A DNA stretch of 64,000 nucleotides from an uncultured Pelagimonas sp. (GTDB lineage Bacteria; Pseudomonadota; Alphaproteobacteria; Rhodobacterales; Rhodobacteraceae): NCBI GenBank assembly GCA_947497905.1, contig CANMIH010000007.1, positions 62,001 to 126,000 on the forward strand, written 5' to 3'. Of this stretch, positions 1 through 8,536 are shown piece after piece (within the stretch, counting starts at the first letter, position 1; each line of letters opens with the position of its first letter). The notes under the pieces are model-generated. The model ran no database searches. It saw only the letters and a program-made list of their open reading frames with translations, and was not told the DNA's origin. Position numbers and translations under genes: made by a program.

Positions 1-1
1 C

Positions 2-271
2 CAGATCGGTGCAGATGTTGTGACCAAAAAGGTTTACCGCATCCCTATGGCCGACATGAAGCCTGCAGCTCTGGGGAGAGACCTTCCGGTAGTGAGTAAA
101 GAAGAGGTGCGTGATCTGATCCCGGATCTTCAGGCACACGGCGGGTATGTGGTGGATAAGGTCGAAGGCCTTGCCATCATGCAAGACGGCACCGCCTGGG
201 TCAGCACCGACAATGACGGTGTGGATGATAGTTCAGGTGAGACCTTCTTCTGGTCTATCGGTCAGATGTAA
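2..271 (+). CDS. C-terminal end of esterase-like phytase-family protein (partial)
   Basis: An open frame enters from the left edge and stops at 271, so only the last 89 or so residues are present. The tail contains EGLAIMQDGTAWVSTDNDG followed by VDDSSGET and ends in a short FFWSIG strand. This is the typical C-terminal blade of the esterase-like-activity-of-phytase family, which are predicted periplasmic beta-propeller proteins. A GTG at 20 could be mistaken for a start, but the frame is open upstream of it. Function beyond family membership cannot be judged from the tail. A hairpin with a T-run follows at 301-340. Confidence 0.7.
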   Translation, partial: QIGADVVTKKVYRIPMADMKPAALGRDLPVVSKEEVRDLIPDLQAHGGYVVDKVEGLAIMQDGTAWVSTDNDGVDDSSGETFFWSIGQM

Positions 272-300
272 GTCTCGCTCGTTCGGAAACTGAACAGTTT

Positions 301-340
301 AACGCTCTGCGGGTATCGCTCCTCCGCAGGGTGTTTTTTT
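301..340 (+). terminator. Rho-independent terminator after the partial phytase-like gene
   Basis: Twelve base pairs (two of them G-U) form between 301-312 and 324-335, with an 11-nt loop. A run of seven T (334-340) follows at once. It lies 30 nt after the stop codon at 271. Confidence 0.8.
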
Positions 341-387
341 GTGGCTGCATGCGCTGTGGACGGTAGCTCAATAATTTTGTGGATCTT

Positions 388-420
388 GGATACATTATCC
401 CATATGAGGGTTTTGTATCC
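388..420 (+). promoter_or_regulatory. Palindromic candidate operator of the hydroxyproline unit
   Basis: GGATA-CAT-TATCC (388-400) is a perfect short palindrome. Its left arm GGATACA (388-394) also pairs with TGTATCC at 414-420. The site lies 37-69 nt upstream of the ATG at 457, where a repressor could block transcription. GntR-family regulators often control hydroxyproline genes and bind sites of this size, but no regulator gene is adjacent, so the binding protein is unknown. Confidence 0.45.
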
Positions 421-456
421 CGGGGCTACGCCCTTGTCGAACCTAATGAGGCAACA

Positions 457-1416
457 ATGACCAAAACCGTTTTCTCCGGAACAATGCCGGCGCTGATGAC
501 TCCCTGCAAAGCGGACCGCACTCCAGATTTCGATGCCTTGGTGAAAAAGGGCAAAGAGATGATTGGGGCAGGGATGTCGGCGGTTGTTTACTGCGGCTCG
601 ATGGGGGACTGGCCCCTATTGAGCGATGCTCAGCGCATGGAAGGGGTTGAGCGGCTGGTCAAAGCAGGTGTCCCTGTCGTTGTGGGCACCGGGGCGATCA
701 ATTCGCAGTCCGCCGTGGCCCATGCCGCCCATGCTCAGAAAGTTGGTGCAGTTGGACTGATGGTGATCCCCCGCGTCTTGTCTCGCGGTTCGTCGTCGGC
801 GGCGCAGAAGAACCATTTTAAGGCCATCTTGTCCGCGGCCCCCGACATTCCCGCCATCATCTACAACAGCCCGGTCTATGGCTTTGCCACCAAAGCCGAT
901 CTGTTCTTTGCGCTGCGCGCAGAACATTCGAACTTGATTGGCTTCAAAGAGTTTGGTGGCAAAGACGATCTGCGCTATGCGGCAGAGCACATCACAAGCC
1001 AAGATGATCAAGTCACTCTGATGGTCGGTGTTGACACCGAGGTTTACCATGGGTTTGTCAATTGCGGTGCAACTGGGTCGATCACCGGGATTGGCACGGC
1101 TTTGCCAAAGGAGGCGTTGCTTCTGGCGGCCTTGTCCCAGAAAGCAGCGGCAGGTCATGCAGAAGCGCGCAAGCGCGCGCTTGAGTTGGAAGACGCTTTT
1201 GGTGTGCTGGCAAGCTTTGATGAAGGCACCGATTTGGTCCTCTATTACAAACACCTGCTCGTCTTGAATGGTGAAGAAGAATATCGCCTGCACTTCAACG
1301 AAACCGATGTCTTGTCGGATGCGCAACGCAACTACTGCGAACAACAGTATGACCTGTTCCGCACATGGTTTGCGGATTGGTCTAAGCAGGGCGGAGTGAT
1401 CGCCGAATGCATGTAA
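457..1416 (+). CDS. DapA-family lyase/deaminase, probable pyrroline-4-hydroxy-2-carboxylate deaminase
   Basis: This is a 319-residue dihydrodipicolinate synthase/N-acetylneuraminate lyase family TIM barrel. The catalytic Tyr136 (IIYNSPVYG) and Schiff-base Lys164 (IGFKEFGG) are present. The usual GTTGE substrate loop is replaced by CGSMGDWP (46-53), which argues against a true DapA. The next gene is 4-hydroxyproline epimerase, overlapping by 10 nt, so the likely reaction is deamination of delta-1-pyrroline-4-hydroxy-2-carboxylate to 2-oxoglutarate semialdehyde in the cytoplasm. The start at 457 is preferred to an in-frame upstream codon at 379 because GAGG lies just before it and family alignment begins here. 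The assignment of substrate rests on context. Confidence 0.75.
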   Translation: MTKTVFSGTMPALMTPCKADRTPDFDALVKKGKEMIGAGMSAVVYCGSMGDWPLLSDAQRMEGVERLVKAGVPVVVGTGAINSQSAVAHAAHAQKVGAVGLMVIPRVLSRGSSSAAQKNHFKAILSAAPDIPAIIYNSPVYGFATKADLFFALRAEHSNLIGFKEFGGKDDLRYAAEHITSQDDQVTLMVGVDTEVYHGFVNCGATGSITGIGTALPKEALLLAALSQKAAAGHAEARKRALELEDAFGVLASFDEGTDLVLYYKHLLVLNGEEEYRLHFNETDVLSDAQRNYCEQQYDLFRTWFADWSKQGGVIAECM

Positions 1417-2339
1417 TCGACAGCCATACCGGTGGTGAACCCACCCGTGTGATCCTGTCTGGTGGTCCCGATCTTGGTTCGGGGCCGCTGCAAGACCGCG
1501 CTGCGTGTCTGGCGCAGGATCATGTGGCGTTTTATCAGTCGGTGATGTGTGAGCCGCGGGGCCAACCGGCCATGGTTGGGGCGCTATTGGTCGAACCTGT
1601 GGATCCGGATTGCGTCACCGGCGTGATTTACTTTGATGCAGACGCGGTGTTGGGCATGTGCGGTCACGGCACGATTGGTCTGGCCGTGACTCTCTATCAT
1701 CTGGGGCGGATTGGATTGGGCAGCCATAAAGTTGAGACCCCCGCAGGTGTGGTCGTTGTCGATTTGAGTGATGCGCATACTGTGACTGTCACAAACATCG
1801 AAAGTCGCCGCGTCCATCAGGCGGTGGAGGTGTCTGTGCCAGATCAAGGAACAGTCACCGGTGACGTGGCCTATGGTGGCAACTGGTTCTTCATCGTTGA
1901 CCCAAGCCCGATTGCCGTGACGCCCGCGAACATTCCTGTTCTGACACAAATGGCCATCGCGATGCGAGAGGCGGCAAATGCTGCTGGAGTGGGCGGAGAG
2001 CGGGGGGAGCCAATTGATCATGTGGTTCTACAGGACCAGAGCGACGATCCCGAGGTGCACAGTCGGAACTTTGTGCTCTGTCCCGACGACACATATGATC
2101 GCTCACCCTGCGGGACCGGAAGCTCGGCGCGCCTGGCCTGTCTGGCCGCAGATGGGAGCCTGGTACCAGGAGACGAGATTGTTCAGCAAAGCGTCATTGG
2201 AAGCCCTTATAGGTTGTCATATCAACCCGGACCCAACGGCGGGGTTATTCCGACGATCACCGGGCAAGCCTTTGTTACCGCAGAGACAACTTTGATGTTC
2301 CATCCCTGCGACCCATACCAACGTGGCATTCCTATTTAG
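1407..2339 (+). CDS. 4-hydroxyproline 2-epimerase (proline racemase family)
   Basis: A 310-residue proline-racemase-fold enzyme with both catalytic cysteines: Cys85 in MCGHGTIG and Cys235 in DRSPCGTGSS. Keeping the second Cys separates epimerases from trans-3-hydroxyproline dehydratases, which have Thr there. It would convert trans-4-hydroxy-L-proline to cis-4-hydroxy-D-proline, the first step of hydroxyproline breakdown. The ATG overlaps the end of the upstream DapA-like gene, so the two are translationally coupled. The D-hydroxyproline dehydrogenase needed between these two steps is not in the window. Confidence 0.85.
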   Translation: MHVIDSHTGGEPTRVILSGGPDLGSGPLQDRAACLAQDHVAFYQSVMCEPRGQPAMVGALLVEPVDPDCVTGVIYFDADAVLGMCGHGTIGLAVTLYHLGRIGLGSHKVETPAGVVVVDLSDAHTVTVTNIESRRVHQAVEVSVPDQGTVTGDVAYGGNWFFIVDPSPIAVTPANIPVLTQMAIAMREAANAAGVGGERGEPIDHVVLQDQSDDPEVHSRNFVLCPDDTYDRSPCGTGSSARLACLAADGSLVPGDEIVQQSVIGSPYRLSYQPGPNGGVIPTITGQAFVTAETTLMFHPCDPYQRGIPI

Positions 2340-2361
2340 TCTCGTGGGGTCTTAAATCATC

Positions 2362-2388
2362 CAGGCCTCCGTCCTGAGCGGAGGCCTG
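2362..2388 (+). terminator. Strong hairpin after the hydroxyproline unit
   Basis: A perfect 10-bp stem, CAGGCCTCCG (2362-2371) with CGGAGGCCTG (2379-2388), has a 7-nt loop and starts 23 nt after the epimerase stop. No T-run follows, so it may stop transcription weakly or with Rho, or protect the 3' end. Confidence 0.5.
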
Positions 2389-2463
2389 ATTGGCGGTCTG
2401 GATGCCTTGAGTTTGATCTGAGCTGGTAGAGAAAACGATCAGCAAAAAGTGCGAATTGAGGGG

Positions 2464-2492
2464 TTGCGGAAGAAAACCTTTCGGCGTAGATA
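2464..2492 (+). promoter_or_regulatory. Sigma-70 promoter of tRNA-Gln
   Basis: TTGCGG (-35, 2464-2469) and TAGATA (-10, 2487-2492) are separated by 17 bp, and the mature tRNA begins at 2505. Spacing and position are those expected for a stable-RNA promoter. Confidence 0.6.
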
Positions 2493-2504
2493 CGCCTCCA
2501 CGGT

Positions 2505-2579
2505 TGGGATGTAGCCAAGTGGTAAGGCAACTGTTTTTGGTACAGTGTACCGTAGGTTCGAATCCTACCATCCCAGCCA
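2505..2579 (+). tRNA. trnQ: tRNA-Gln(TTG)
   Basis: A full cloverleaf can be drawn. The acceptor stem TGGGATG (2505-2511) pairs with CATCCCA (2569-2575), followed by discriminator G2576 and an encoded CCA (2577-2579). The anticodon stem ACTGT/ACAGT flanks loop TTTTGGT, with anticodon TTG at 2537-2539. The T-arm contains the GGTTCGAATCC signature. It decodes CAA (and CAG by wobble). Confidence 0.95.
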
Positions 2580-2811
2580 GTTTCACCACAGCCCACATTC
2601 TTAGAGTTTTCCCGCGTTCTGCCGTCATACCAACTGCGTTTCGTTGGTGAGTTCGATCCAAGCATCTGGCGAGGCAATAGAGCGGCAATAGATGCGCGAG
2701 GATTGTCCGGGCCTTCGCTTTTGAAGAGTTGAGGCGCAGCGCTTCCTACGCAACCTTGGCTGAAAACCGTTCTCTAGATAACCGGCGCATGCCGGTTTCG
2801 CTAATCCAGTC
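2580..2811. other. Intergenic stretch with one short hairpin
   Basis: I see no gene in this 230-bp spacer between the tRNA and the convergent RTX gene. AACCGGC (2780-2786) and GCCGGTT (2791-2797) form a 7-bp hairpin with a GCAT loop just beyond the RTX stop, a possible weak bidirectional stop signal. Confidence 0.4.
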
Positions 2812-5799
2812 TCATAGAAAACTGATATCTAGGTCGCTTATCTGATCAGAATAAATGCCGACCAGATAGATGGTATCACCATCCCCATAGGCCACCTGTA
2901 TGCCTTTCCGCTGATCGGAATAGCTTAGCGATCCCTGTTGAATGCTTTCAAACACCAGCCGATCTTCGTCGGCATCAAATTTGTACACGGTGTCTCGGCC
3001 ATCGCCAGATGTGAACACGAAGGTATCGATGTCGGCTCCAGCTTTCATGCGGTCATCGCCTTCACCCCCACGAAGGCTATTGTTGCCTGCCCCTCCATCA
3101 AGCTTGTCCGCATCTGCGCCCCCATTCAGAGTATCGTCGCCAACGCCACCCGTGAGATCGTCACGTCCCGAGCCTCCGCTCAAAACGTCATCTCCCGCGC
3201 CGCCAACAAGCCGGTCGCGCCCGTCAAAACCTGTCAGAATATTGCTCAGTCCATTGCCAAATATCGAATTGTCCTGATTGTTTCCGGTTCCGAGGATAGC
3301 CCCACCCGTCATGCGCAGGGTCTCTACATAGTCTGGCAACGTAAAGCTCACGGAAGCTTTAATGCTGTCAGTCCCTTCCTGCTCGGCTTCTACTACGATG
3401 TCCCCTGCATCCTGCACGATATAGCTGTCATTGCCGTCACCACCTTCCATAATGTCTGCATCGGTCCCGCCACTCAAAAGGTCATTGCCCTCGCCACCGT
3501 AAAGCGTGTCGGCGCCTTCACCGGCGTCCAGTGTGTCGTTGCCTTCGCCTCCGGTCAGGACATCAGAACCCGTATTGCCATGGAGCTTGTCATTCCCCTG
3601 GTCCCCGAAAAGCACATCACTACCGGCGTCTCCAAGGATGCGGTCGTGACCAGACCCTCCGTAGACAGTGTCGTCACCGCCGTACCCTTCGATCGAGTCA
3701 TCACCGGAATGCCCTCTGAGGGTATTTCCCAATGAGTTCCCTTTGATGTCATTGTCGAGCGCGTTGCCTTCACCCAGCAACGCCGCAGTCTCATCAATCA
3801 GCCAGAGATCTTCGTAAACATCGCCGAGAATATGATCGAGTTCCGTTTTTACGAGATCGTGCCCGCCGGTTTCGCCACCGATGACATCACCAATGTGATC
3901 GATGTAGTAGACATCATCGCCGTCGCCTCCGTGCATGGTGTCGCCACCGTCTCCTCCATCAACCACGTCATTGCCGTCGCTACCGTCGATCAGGTCAGCG
4001 CCTGATCCCCCACGCATAAAATCATGATCAGGACCGCCATAAACATCATCGTCACCAGCACCGGCAAAGATCTTATCGTTGCCGCCGTAGCCCAAAATCA
4101 CATCACTTGGACCATCAGAACCATCGACCTCTTCACCTGCCTGATCAACAAAGTAGGTCAGCATCTGATCATTCCCGGCTGTCCCATCAACCGGCGAAGT
4201 TACAACCGTCACAGTCGCAGTGTCTGTAACCAAGGCCTGAGTTTGGACTGTGTAGGTGAATGCGGAACTGATATCTTGGGTTACTGTCCCTGGGGTGACA
4301 GTAACGGTACCATCGCCTTCGTATCGTGCGCTTCCGCCGTTCTCCAAAGCGAATACCATGCCCTGCGCGGCGTTTTGACCGTTGATCATCGTTAAACTCA
4401 GAGAGTCTCCTTCCGAAGCACTGTCATTGGCCAACAGGTCAAAAGTGACGTCACTGCCTTTGGCGGCTGTACGGATCATGTCATCTTCGGCGAGTGCAAT
4501 AGACAGAATTGGTTCGCGCAATAGCACCGTGGATGAGGAGTCAACGCCCAAAAACGGATCAACGCCTCGCACATCCATTGCGCCGTCGTTGCTGGATACA
4601 CGCGGTGAATCTGCTAGAAGTTCCATGTAGAGGTTGCCGTCATCTTGAGTAACCAACCGATAAAACCCACCTGAGGCTGGTGTCGAACCGTCAAGATCAT
4701 GGTTTGCGCTGTTTGCCCCGACGTAGACGTTGCCATCCGCGTCAACCATAGTTGCGCCATAGGCACACCGAGGAATGCCGTCTCGGGTTTCCCCTTCCAC
4801 AATCGTCCCAGAAATCACTGATGAGGTCACAACGGCCTCGCCGCCAAGGGCAACCTGTGACACGTCAACTGCTATCAAGCGTCCTGGGTCACCATCGGCT
4901 CGGCCGTAAGCGACGCCATAAAATGTCTGGTCGGTAGGATTGTATGCGAGGTCTGCAAAGCCGCGCGTAGACCCGTCTATGCCCGGAAGCGAGAGATAGG
5001 TTGTGGGGATGGTGCCATCTTCTGCGACGGCGGAAACGTCATAGATGACCGCTTGATTGAGATTTGCGGGAAACACCCACAATTGCCCGTTTTCATCCAT
5101 GTCCCCGATGTAGGATCCATAGGTGCCGTCGGCGACTTTGTGAACCGAGCCGCGCGCATCAATAGCTACGACATCTCCGCTTGTTAGCGCGTTGCCTGTG
5201 GCATCTGACCCATTGGAACGCGCGAGACCATAGATCAGGTCGTCTTGCGAGGAATAGCCAACCGCATTGAGATTGACGACCGCAGACACTTCGGTTGTCT
5301 GATAGCTATTCGTGGCGAGATCAAACTTCACCAACTGGCCATTTAGGACCTGATAAACGGCACTTTGCCCCGGTGCAAAGGCGTTGACAGTGACCTCTTG
5401 ACCACTGAAGGTCATCGTTTTCTCGTAGGATGGAACAACGCCACTCGTATCAATGACCGTGCTGGACTGAGATGATCCGCCCATCACTCGAAATTGTAAA
5501 AGTTCCTCGCTCCCGGTGCCGTCAAAAGTGAAGGAATAGCTTTGGAAAATTGCGCCATCGTGAATGAAACTACCAACCTGTTCGCCGCCATAGATCACCT
5601 CCACTGTGACGCTTTGAACACCTGCAGATAGATTTGCAGCTAGGTTGAATTCCAGTTCGTAGGGCACATCCTCGATGGTCTGAACACTGGCTTCGAGCAC
5701 CGGAAAGCCGTTCTCATCCGAGCCGCTGGTCCAGAAGTCCGAAACTGTATACTGTGTAAAAGTAAGACGTCCTTCGGTGTCGGTGAGCAAGTTGGGCAT
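2812..5799 (-). CDS. Large RTX (haemolysin-type calcium-binding) secreted protein with propeller-like N-terminal half
   Basis: A 995-residue acidic protein without an N-terminal signal peptide, as expected for type I secretion. Residues about 20-130 look like a beta-sandwich domain. Residues 130-450 have repeated short beta motifs and a DUF6923-like propeller character. A cadherin/Ig-like segment follows to about 540. Residues 545-955 hold many GGxGxDxL nonapeptide repeats in several blocks that bind calcium after export. The C-terminus ends LDISFL, typical of a type I secretion tail. AAGAGGT precedes the ATG. No enzyme motif was found, so an adhesin or matrix protein is possible. The cognate exporter is not in the window. 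Confidence 0.85.
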   Translation of the reverse strand: MPNLLTDTEGRLTFTQYTVSDFWTSGSDENGFPVLEASVQTIEDVPYELEFNLAANLSAGVQSVTVEVIYGGEQVGSFIHDGAIFQSYSFTFDGTGSEELLQFRVMGGSSQSSTVIDTSGVVPSYEKTMTFSGQEVTVNAFAPGQSAVYQVLNGQLVKFDLATNSYQTTEVSAVVNLNAVGYSSQDDLIYGLARSNGSDATGNALTSGDVVAIDARGSVHKVADGTYGSYIGDMDENGQLWVFPANLNQAVIYDVSAVAEDGTIPTTYLSLPGIDGSTRGFADLAYNPTDQTFYGVAYGRADGDPGRLIAVDVSQVALGGEAVVTSSVISGTIVEGETRDGIPRCAYGATMVDADGNVYVGANSANHDLDGSTPASGGFYRLVTQDDGNLYMELLADSPRVSSNDGAMDVRGVDPFLGVDSSSTVLLREPILSIALAEDDMIRTAAKGSDVTFDLLANDSASEGDSLSLTMINGQNAAQGMVFALENGGSARYEGDGTVTVTPGTVTQDISSAFTYTVQTQALVTDTATVTVVTSPVDGTAGNDQMLTYFVDQAGEEVDGSDGPSDVILGYGGNDKIFAGAGDDDVYGGPDHDFMRGGSGADLIDGSDGNDVVDGGDGGDTMHGGDGDDVYYIDHIGDVIGGETGGHDLVKTELDHILGDVYEDLWLIDETAALLGEGNALDNDIKGNSLGNTLRGHSGDDSIEGYGGDDTVYGGSGHDRILGDAGSDVLFGDQGNDKLHGNTGSDVLTGGEGNDTLDAGEGADTLYGGEGNDLLSGGTDADIMEGGDGNDSYIVQDAGDIVVEAEQEGTDSIKASVSFTLPDYVETLRMTGGAILGTGNNQDNSIFGNGLSNILTGFDGRDRLVGGAGDDVLSGGSGRDDLTGGVGDDTLNGGADADKLDGGAGNNSLRGGEGDDRMKAGADIDTFVFTSGDGRDTVYKFDADEDRLVFESIQQGSLSYSDQRKGIQVAYGDGDTIYLVGIYSDQISDLDISFL

Positions 5800-6450
5800 C
5801 GGGGGTACCTCTTATCTGTTACAGGTGAAGACGTGCTTGTTCGATCTGCACGCCTAAAGGTCTCGGCGCCAGATGAGGCCGCACGAGCTATGTGATACGT
5901 CATTTGCGTTTGTTCGTTCCCGCAGCAGCGGGTGAGAGCATGTCGGCAGAAACTCAGACTGAGACAGCTCCGTTCAACGGATCTTCGTGTTCAGTGTGCC
6001 AATTTGGTAAAGTTTTTCGAGAGGCGAAATGTATGCAAAAATGCGCAATAGCATCAGGTTATATACTTTTGGCTGAGAGCAGGTCCCAATATCTTTGAGA
6101 GTTTCTTCAAAAGAAAAGACCATTCCAGGTTTCAGGGAATTCACTCCTGAGACAAACTGGAGATAGCAGTTCCGACATTCAAACTTCTTGGGGCTGATGG
6201 ACTAAGCCACTTTGCAAAAAGTACTTTCTACACGGAACCGACGCGCGAAGGTGGGACCGATTTTAGGTGTTGGCTCCATATCCTACTCGATGTGATTGGC
6301 GTTTATCCGTAGCAGGAGGGGCAGGTACTACTCATTTTTCGGGCCATGGAGACGTGCAAAGATTACAGTGCGACGGCCAAAACTCGTTGCGTACGCGTGA
6401 TGCCTGATTTTACTTTGAAGTGTTTAGCCGTTTTTGAGGTCAGAATATTG
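5800..6450. other. 650-bp gene-poor stretch
   Basis: No convincing gene is seen between the RTX start and the VOC gene. A 68-codon frame at 5892-6098 lacks a good ribosome site and family features. Composition is somewhat more AT-rich and less codon-like than the flanks. It must hold the RTX promoter (minus strand) and the VOC promoter (plus strand), but I cannot place either with confidence. Confidence 0.4.
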
Positions 6451-6837
6451 ATGGATCTAGCGTTTCACCATGTGGCGATCATTGTCAGCGACTATGATGT
6501 GTCGAAAACGTTTTATACCCAGACGCTAGGCTTACCTGTTGTGTGTGAGAGTTACAGAGAGGCCCGCAGGTCGTGGAAACTTGACCTGAAATTGGGGGAT
6601 GGAGGTCAACTTGAGATCTTCAGTTTCCCAGAGCCACCCGTCAGACCTACGCGACCCGAAGCCTGTGGCCTGAGGCATCTCGCGTTTCGAATAGATGATT
6701 TGGACGCGTGTTTGGGTGAGTTGGCTAAAAAGGGCATCGAGGCTGAACCTGTTCGAATCGATGAAAACACGGGTGCGAGGTTTACCTTCTTTGCCGATCC
6801 TGATGGGTTGCCGATCGAACTTTACGAAGTGAAGTAA
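6451..6837 (+). CDS. yaeR: YaeR-like VOC (glyoxalase/bleomycin-resistance fold) metalloprotein
   Basis: A 128-residue protein closely resembling Escherichia coli YaeR along its length: HHVAIIVSDYDVSK near the start, REARRSWKLDL, RPEACGLRHLAF, and FFADPDGLPIELYE at the end. The four metal ligands of the VOC fold are His7, Glu55, His76 and Glu123. The family is related to glyoxalase I, but the YaeR substrate is not established. The start at 6451 is chosen because homology begins there, and the in-frame codons back to 6346 have no family match. It stands alone, upstream of the LacI-controlled cluster. Confidence 0.8.
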   Translation: MDLAFHHVAIIVSDYDVSKTFYTQTLGLPVVCESYREARRSWKLDLKLGDGGQLEIFSFPEPPVRPTRPEACGLRHLAFRIDDLDACLGELAKKGIEAEPVRIDENTGARFTFFADPDGLPIELYEVK

Positions 6838-6895
6838 TCTATAATTTCGCAATTTCAGTGAGTTAATGGGCGGTTCAGTTTTGCCTTGAAGAAAA

Positions 6896-6907
6896 TGGAA
6901 CGTTCCA
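6896..6907 (+). promoter_or_regulatory. LacI-family operator O1
   Basis: The perfect 12-bp palindrome TGGAACGTTCCA has a central CG, typical of LacI-family sites. It lies 58-69 nt upstream of the CoA-transferase ATG. The same 12 bases recur at 6919-6930 and at 19612-19623, just upstream of the two transcription units around the LacI gene at 18558. That gene is therefore the likely regulator. Confidence 0.8.
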
Positions 6908-6918
6908 CTATCAATAAT

Positions 6919-6930
6919 TGGAACGTTCCA
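6919..6930 (+). promoter_or_regulatory. LacI-family operator O2
   Basis: A second exact copy of TGGAACGTTCCA, 23 bp centre-to-centre from the first, about two helical turns. The arrangement would allow two dimers on one face of the DNA over the promoter of the gene starting at 6965. Confidence 0.8.
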
Positions 6931-6964
6931 CTAAGTGGGTCAAAACTGGCGCCTGGAGGTGCAT

Positions 6965-8536
6965 ATGCGCAAAATCGTTTCCGCCACTGAGGCTGCAGGT
7001 CGTATTGCAGACGGCGCCGTTGTGTCGGTTTCATCTTCATCGACATTGGGGTGCCCAGACGCTGTTCTGAAAGCGATTGGAGACCGGTTCGCGCAAGAGG
7101 GGCATCCGCGTGGCATCACATCGTTGCACCCGATCGCTGCGGGGGATGTGTATGGCGTCAAGGGGATGGATCATCTTGCACAAGATGGGTTGCTGACCCG
7201 CGTCTTGGCGGGCTCATATCCATCTGGCCCCTCAAGTGTTGCAATGCCCGACATCTGGAAGATGATCGTTGAGAACCGCGTGGCCGCCTTCAATGTCCCT
7301 TCGGGCATTATGTTCGATATGCACCGCGAAGCCGCCGCGCACCGGCCTGGCGTGTTAACCAAAGTAGGTTTGGACACTTTCGTTGATCCCATCCGGCAAG
7401 GATGTGCGATGAATGATCTGGCTGCGGCTGCGCCCATCGTATCTCGAACCGAGTTTGGCGGAGAAACCTGGCTGCATTTTCCGAACGTTGTGCCAAATGT
7501 CGCAATCCTTCGGGCGACCACGGCGGATGAACGCGGCAATCTGACTTATGAGCACGAGGGCGCATATCTGGGTGGCCTCGAACAGGCGATCTGCGTGCGC
7601 AACAATGGCGGATTGGTGATTGCGCAGGTAAAACGCGTGACAGCTGCAGGCAGTTTGCGCCCGCACGATGTGCGCGTTCCCGGGCATCTGATTGATTGTG
7701 TGGTTGTCGATCCTGAGCAAAAGCAGACCACCGAAACCCCCTATGACCCAGCGATTTCTGGCGAAATTATGCGCCCTTGGGACAGTTTTGGCACCGCAGA
7801 ATATGGTGTTGAAAAGGTGATTGCCCGCCGGGCTGCGCAAGAGCTACGTCGCGGTATGACTGCCAATTTGGGATTTGGCATCAGTGCCATGATCCCGCGT
7901 GTTCTTTTGGAAGAGGGGCACCATGATGCCGTCACTTGGGCGATTGAGCAGGGCGCTGTTGGCGGGGTGCCTCTAACAGGATTTGCATTTGGCTGTGCCT
8001 CTAATGCCGATGCCTACGTCCCCTCACCACAGCAGTTCATCTATTTTCAGGGCGCAGGGTTTGACATGTCGTTTCTCTCGTTCCTCGAAGTAGACATCCA
8101 AGGGAACGTCAATGTCTCAAAACTCGGCAAAAAACCCTATCTGACAGCAGGCTGTGGCGGGTTTGTGGACATCACGTCGCGCGCAAAAAACATCGTGTTT
8201 TCTGGGTGGTTTGAGGCCGGAGCTAAAATCAATCTGACAGAAGACGGGATCGATATCGCTGCGCCGGGAAAATTCACCAAAATGGTTGATGAGGTGGAGC
8301 ATGTCACATTCTCTGGCCGTCGCGCCATCGAGCAGGGGCAGAACGTGATCTATGTCACGGAACGCTGTGTTATTCGATTGACCGAAAACGGCTTGCTCGC
8401 GACCGAAATTATGCCCGGGGTTGATCCGCAGACCCAGATTGTTGGACCCTCACAGGGCCGTGTTCAAATAGCAGAAAATGCTACAGTTATGCCGAAATCT
8501 CTTTTGGCAGAGAAACCCATGGGGTTGGCGCTATGA
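6965..8536 (+). CDS. YdiF-type acyl-CoA:acetate/3-ketoacid CoA-transferase
   Basis: A 523-residue family I CoA-transferase with alpha and beta halves fused, as in YdiF and propionate CoA-transferases. The catalytic glutamate is Glu328 in the IEQGAVGG motif, which forms the glutamyl-CoA thioester. It would move CoA from a donor thioester to an organic acid, activating an intermediate without ATP. The start at 6965 follows GGAGGT at 6955-6960, so an in-frame GTG at 6935 between operator and gene is rejected. It is the first gene of the LacI-controlled operon and overlaps the crotonase by ATGA. The acid substrate is unknown. Confidence 0.85.
   Translation: MRKIVSATEAAGRIADGAVVSVSSSSTLGCPDAVLKAIGDRFAQEGHPRGITSLHPIAAGDVYGVKGMDHLAQDGLLTRVLAGSYPSGPSSVAMPDIWKMIVENRVAAFNVPSGIMFDMHREAAAHRPGVLTKVGLDTFVDPIRQGCAMNDLAAAAPIVSRTEFGGETWLHFPNVVPNVAILRATTADERGNLTYEHEGAYLGGLEQAICVRNNGGLVIAQVKRVTAAGSLRPHDVRVPGHLIDCVVVDPEQKQTTETPYDPAISGEIMRPWDSFGTAEYGVEKVIARRAAQELRRGMTANLGFGISAMIPRVLLEEGHHDAVTWAIEQGAVGGVPLTGFAFGCASNADAYVPSPQQFIYFQGAGFDMSFLSFLEVDIQGNVNVSKLGKKPYLTAGCGGFVDITSRAKNIVFSGWFEAGAKINLTEDGIDIAAPGKFTKMVDEVEHVTFSGRRAIEQGQNVIYVTERCVIRLTENGLLATEIMPGVDPQTQIVGPSQGRVQIAENATVMPKSLLAEKPMGLAL

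Noticed and set aside
616-1344. 242-codon minus-strand frame
   Set aside because: It is antisense to the DapA-family gene, whose active-site residues are clear.
2940-4110. Tandem DNA repeats resembling a CRISPR or satellite array
   Set aside because: The periodicity follows the nine-residue RTX protein repeat and the copies vary at synonymous sites. There are no identical repeats with unique spacers.
2938-4395. Several plus-strand frames over the RTX gene
   Set aside because: They are open only because the GGxGxD repeat codons on the other strand lack stops in those frames. The real product is the minus-strand RTX protein.
5892-6098. 68-codon frame in the gene-poor region
   Set aside because: It has no good ribosome site or family match. 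Its CSVCQFGKVF segment is suggestive of nothing specific.
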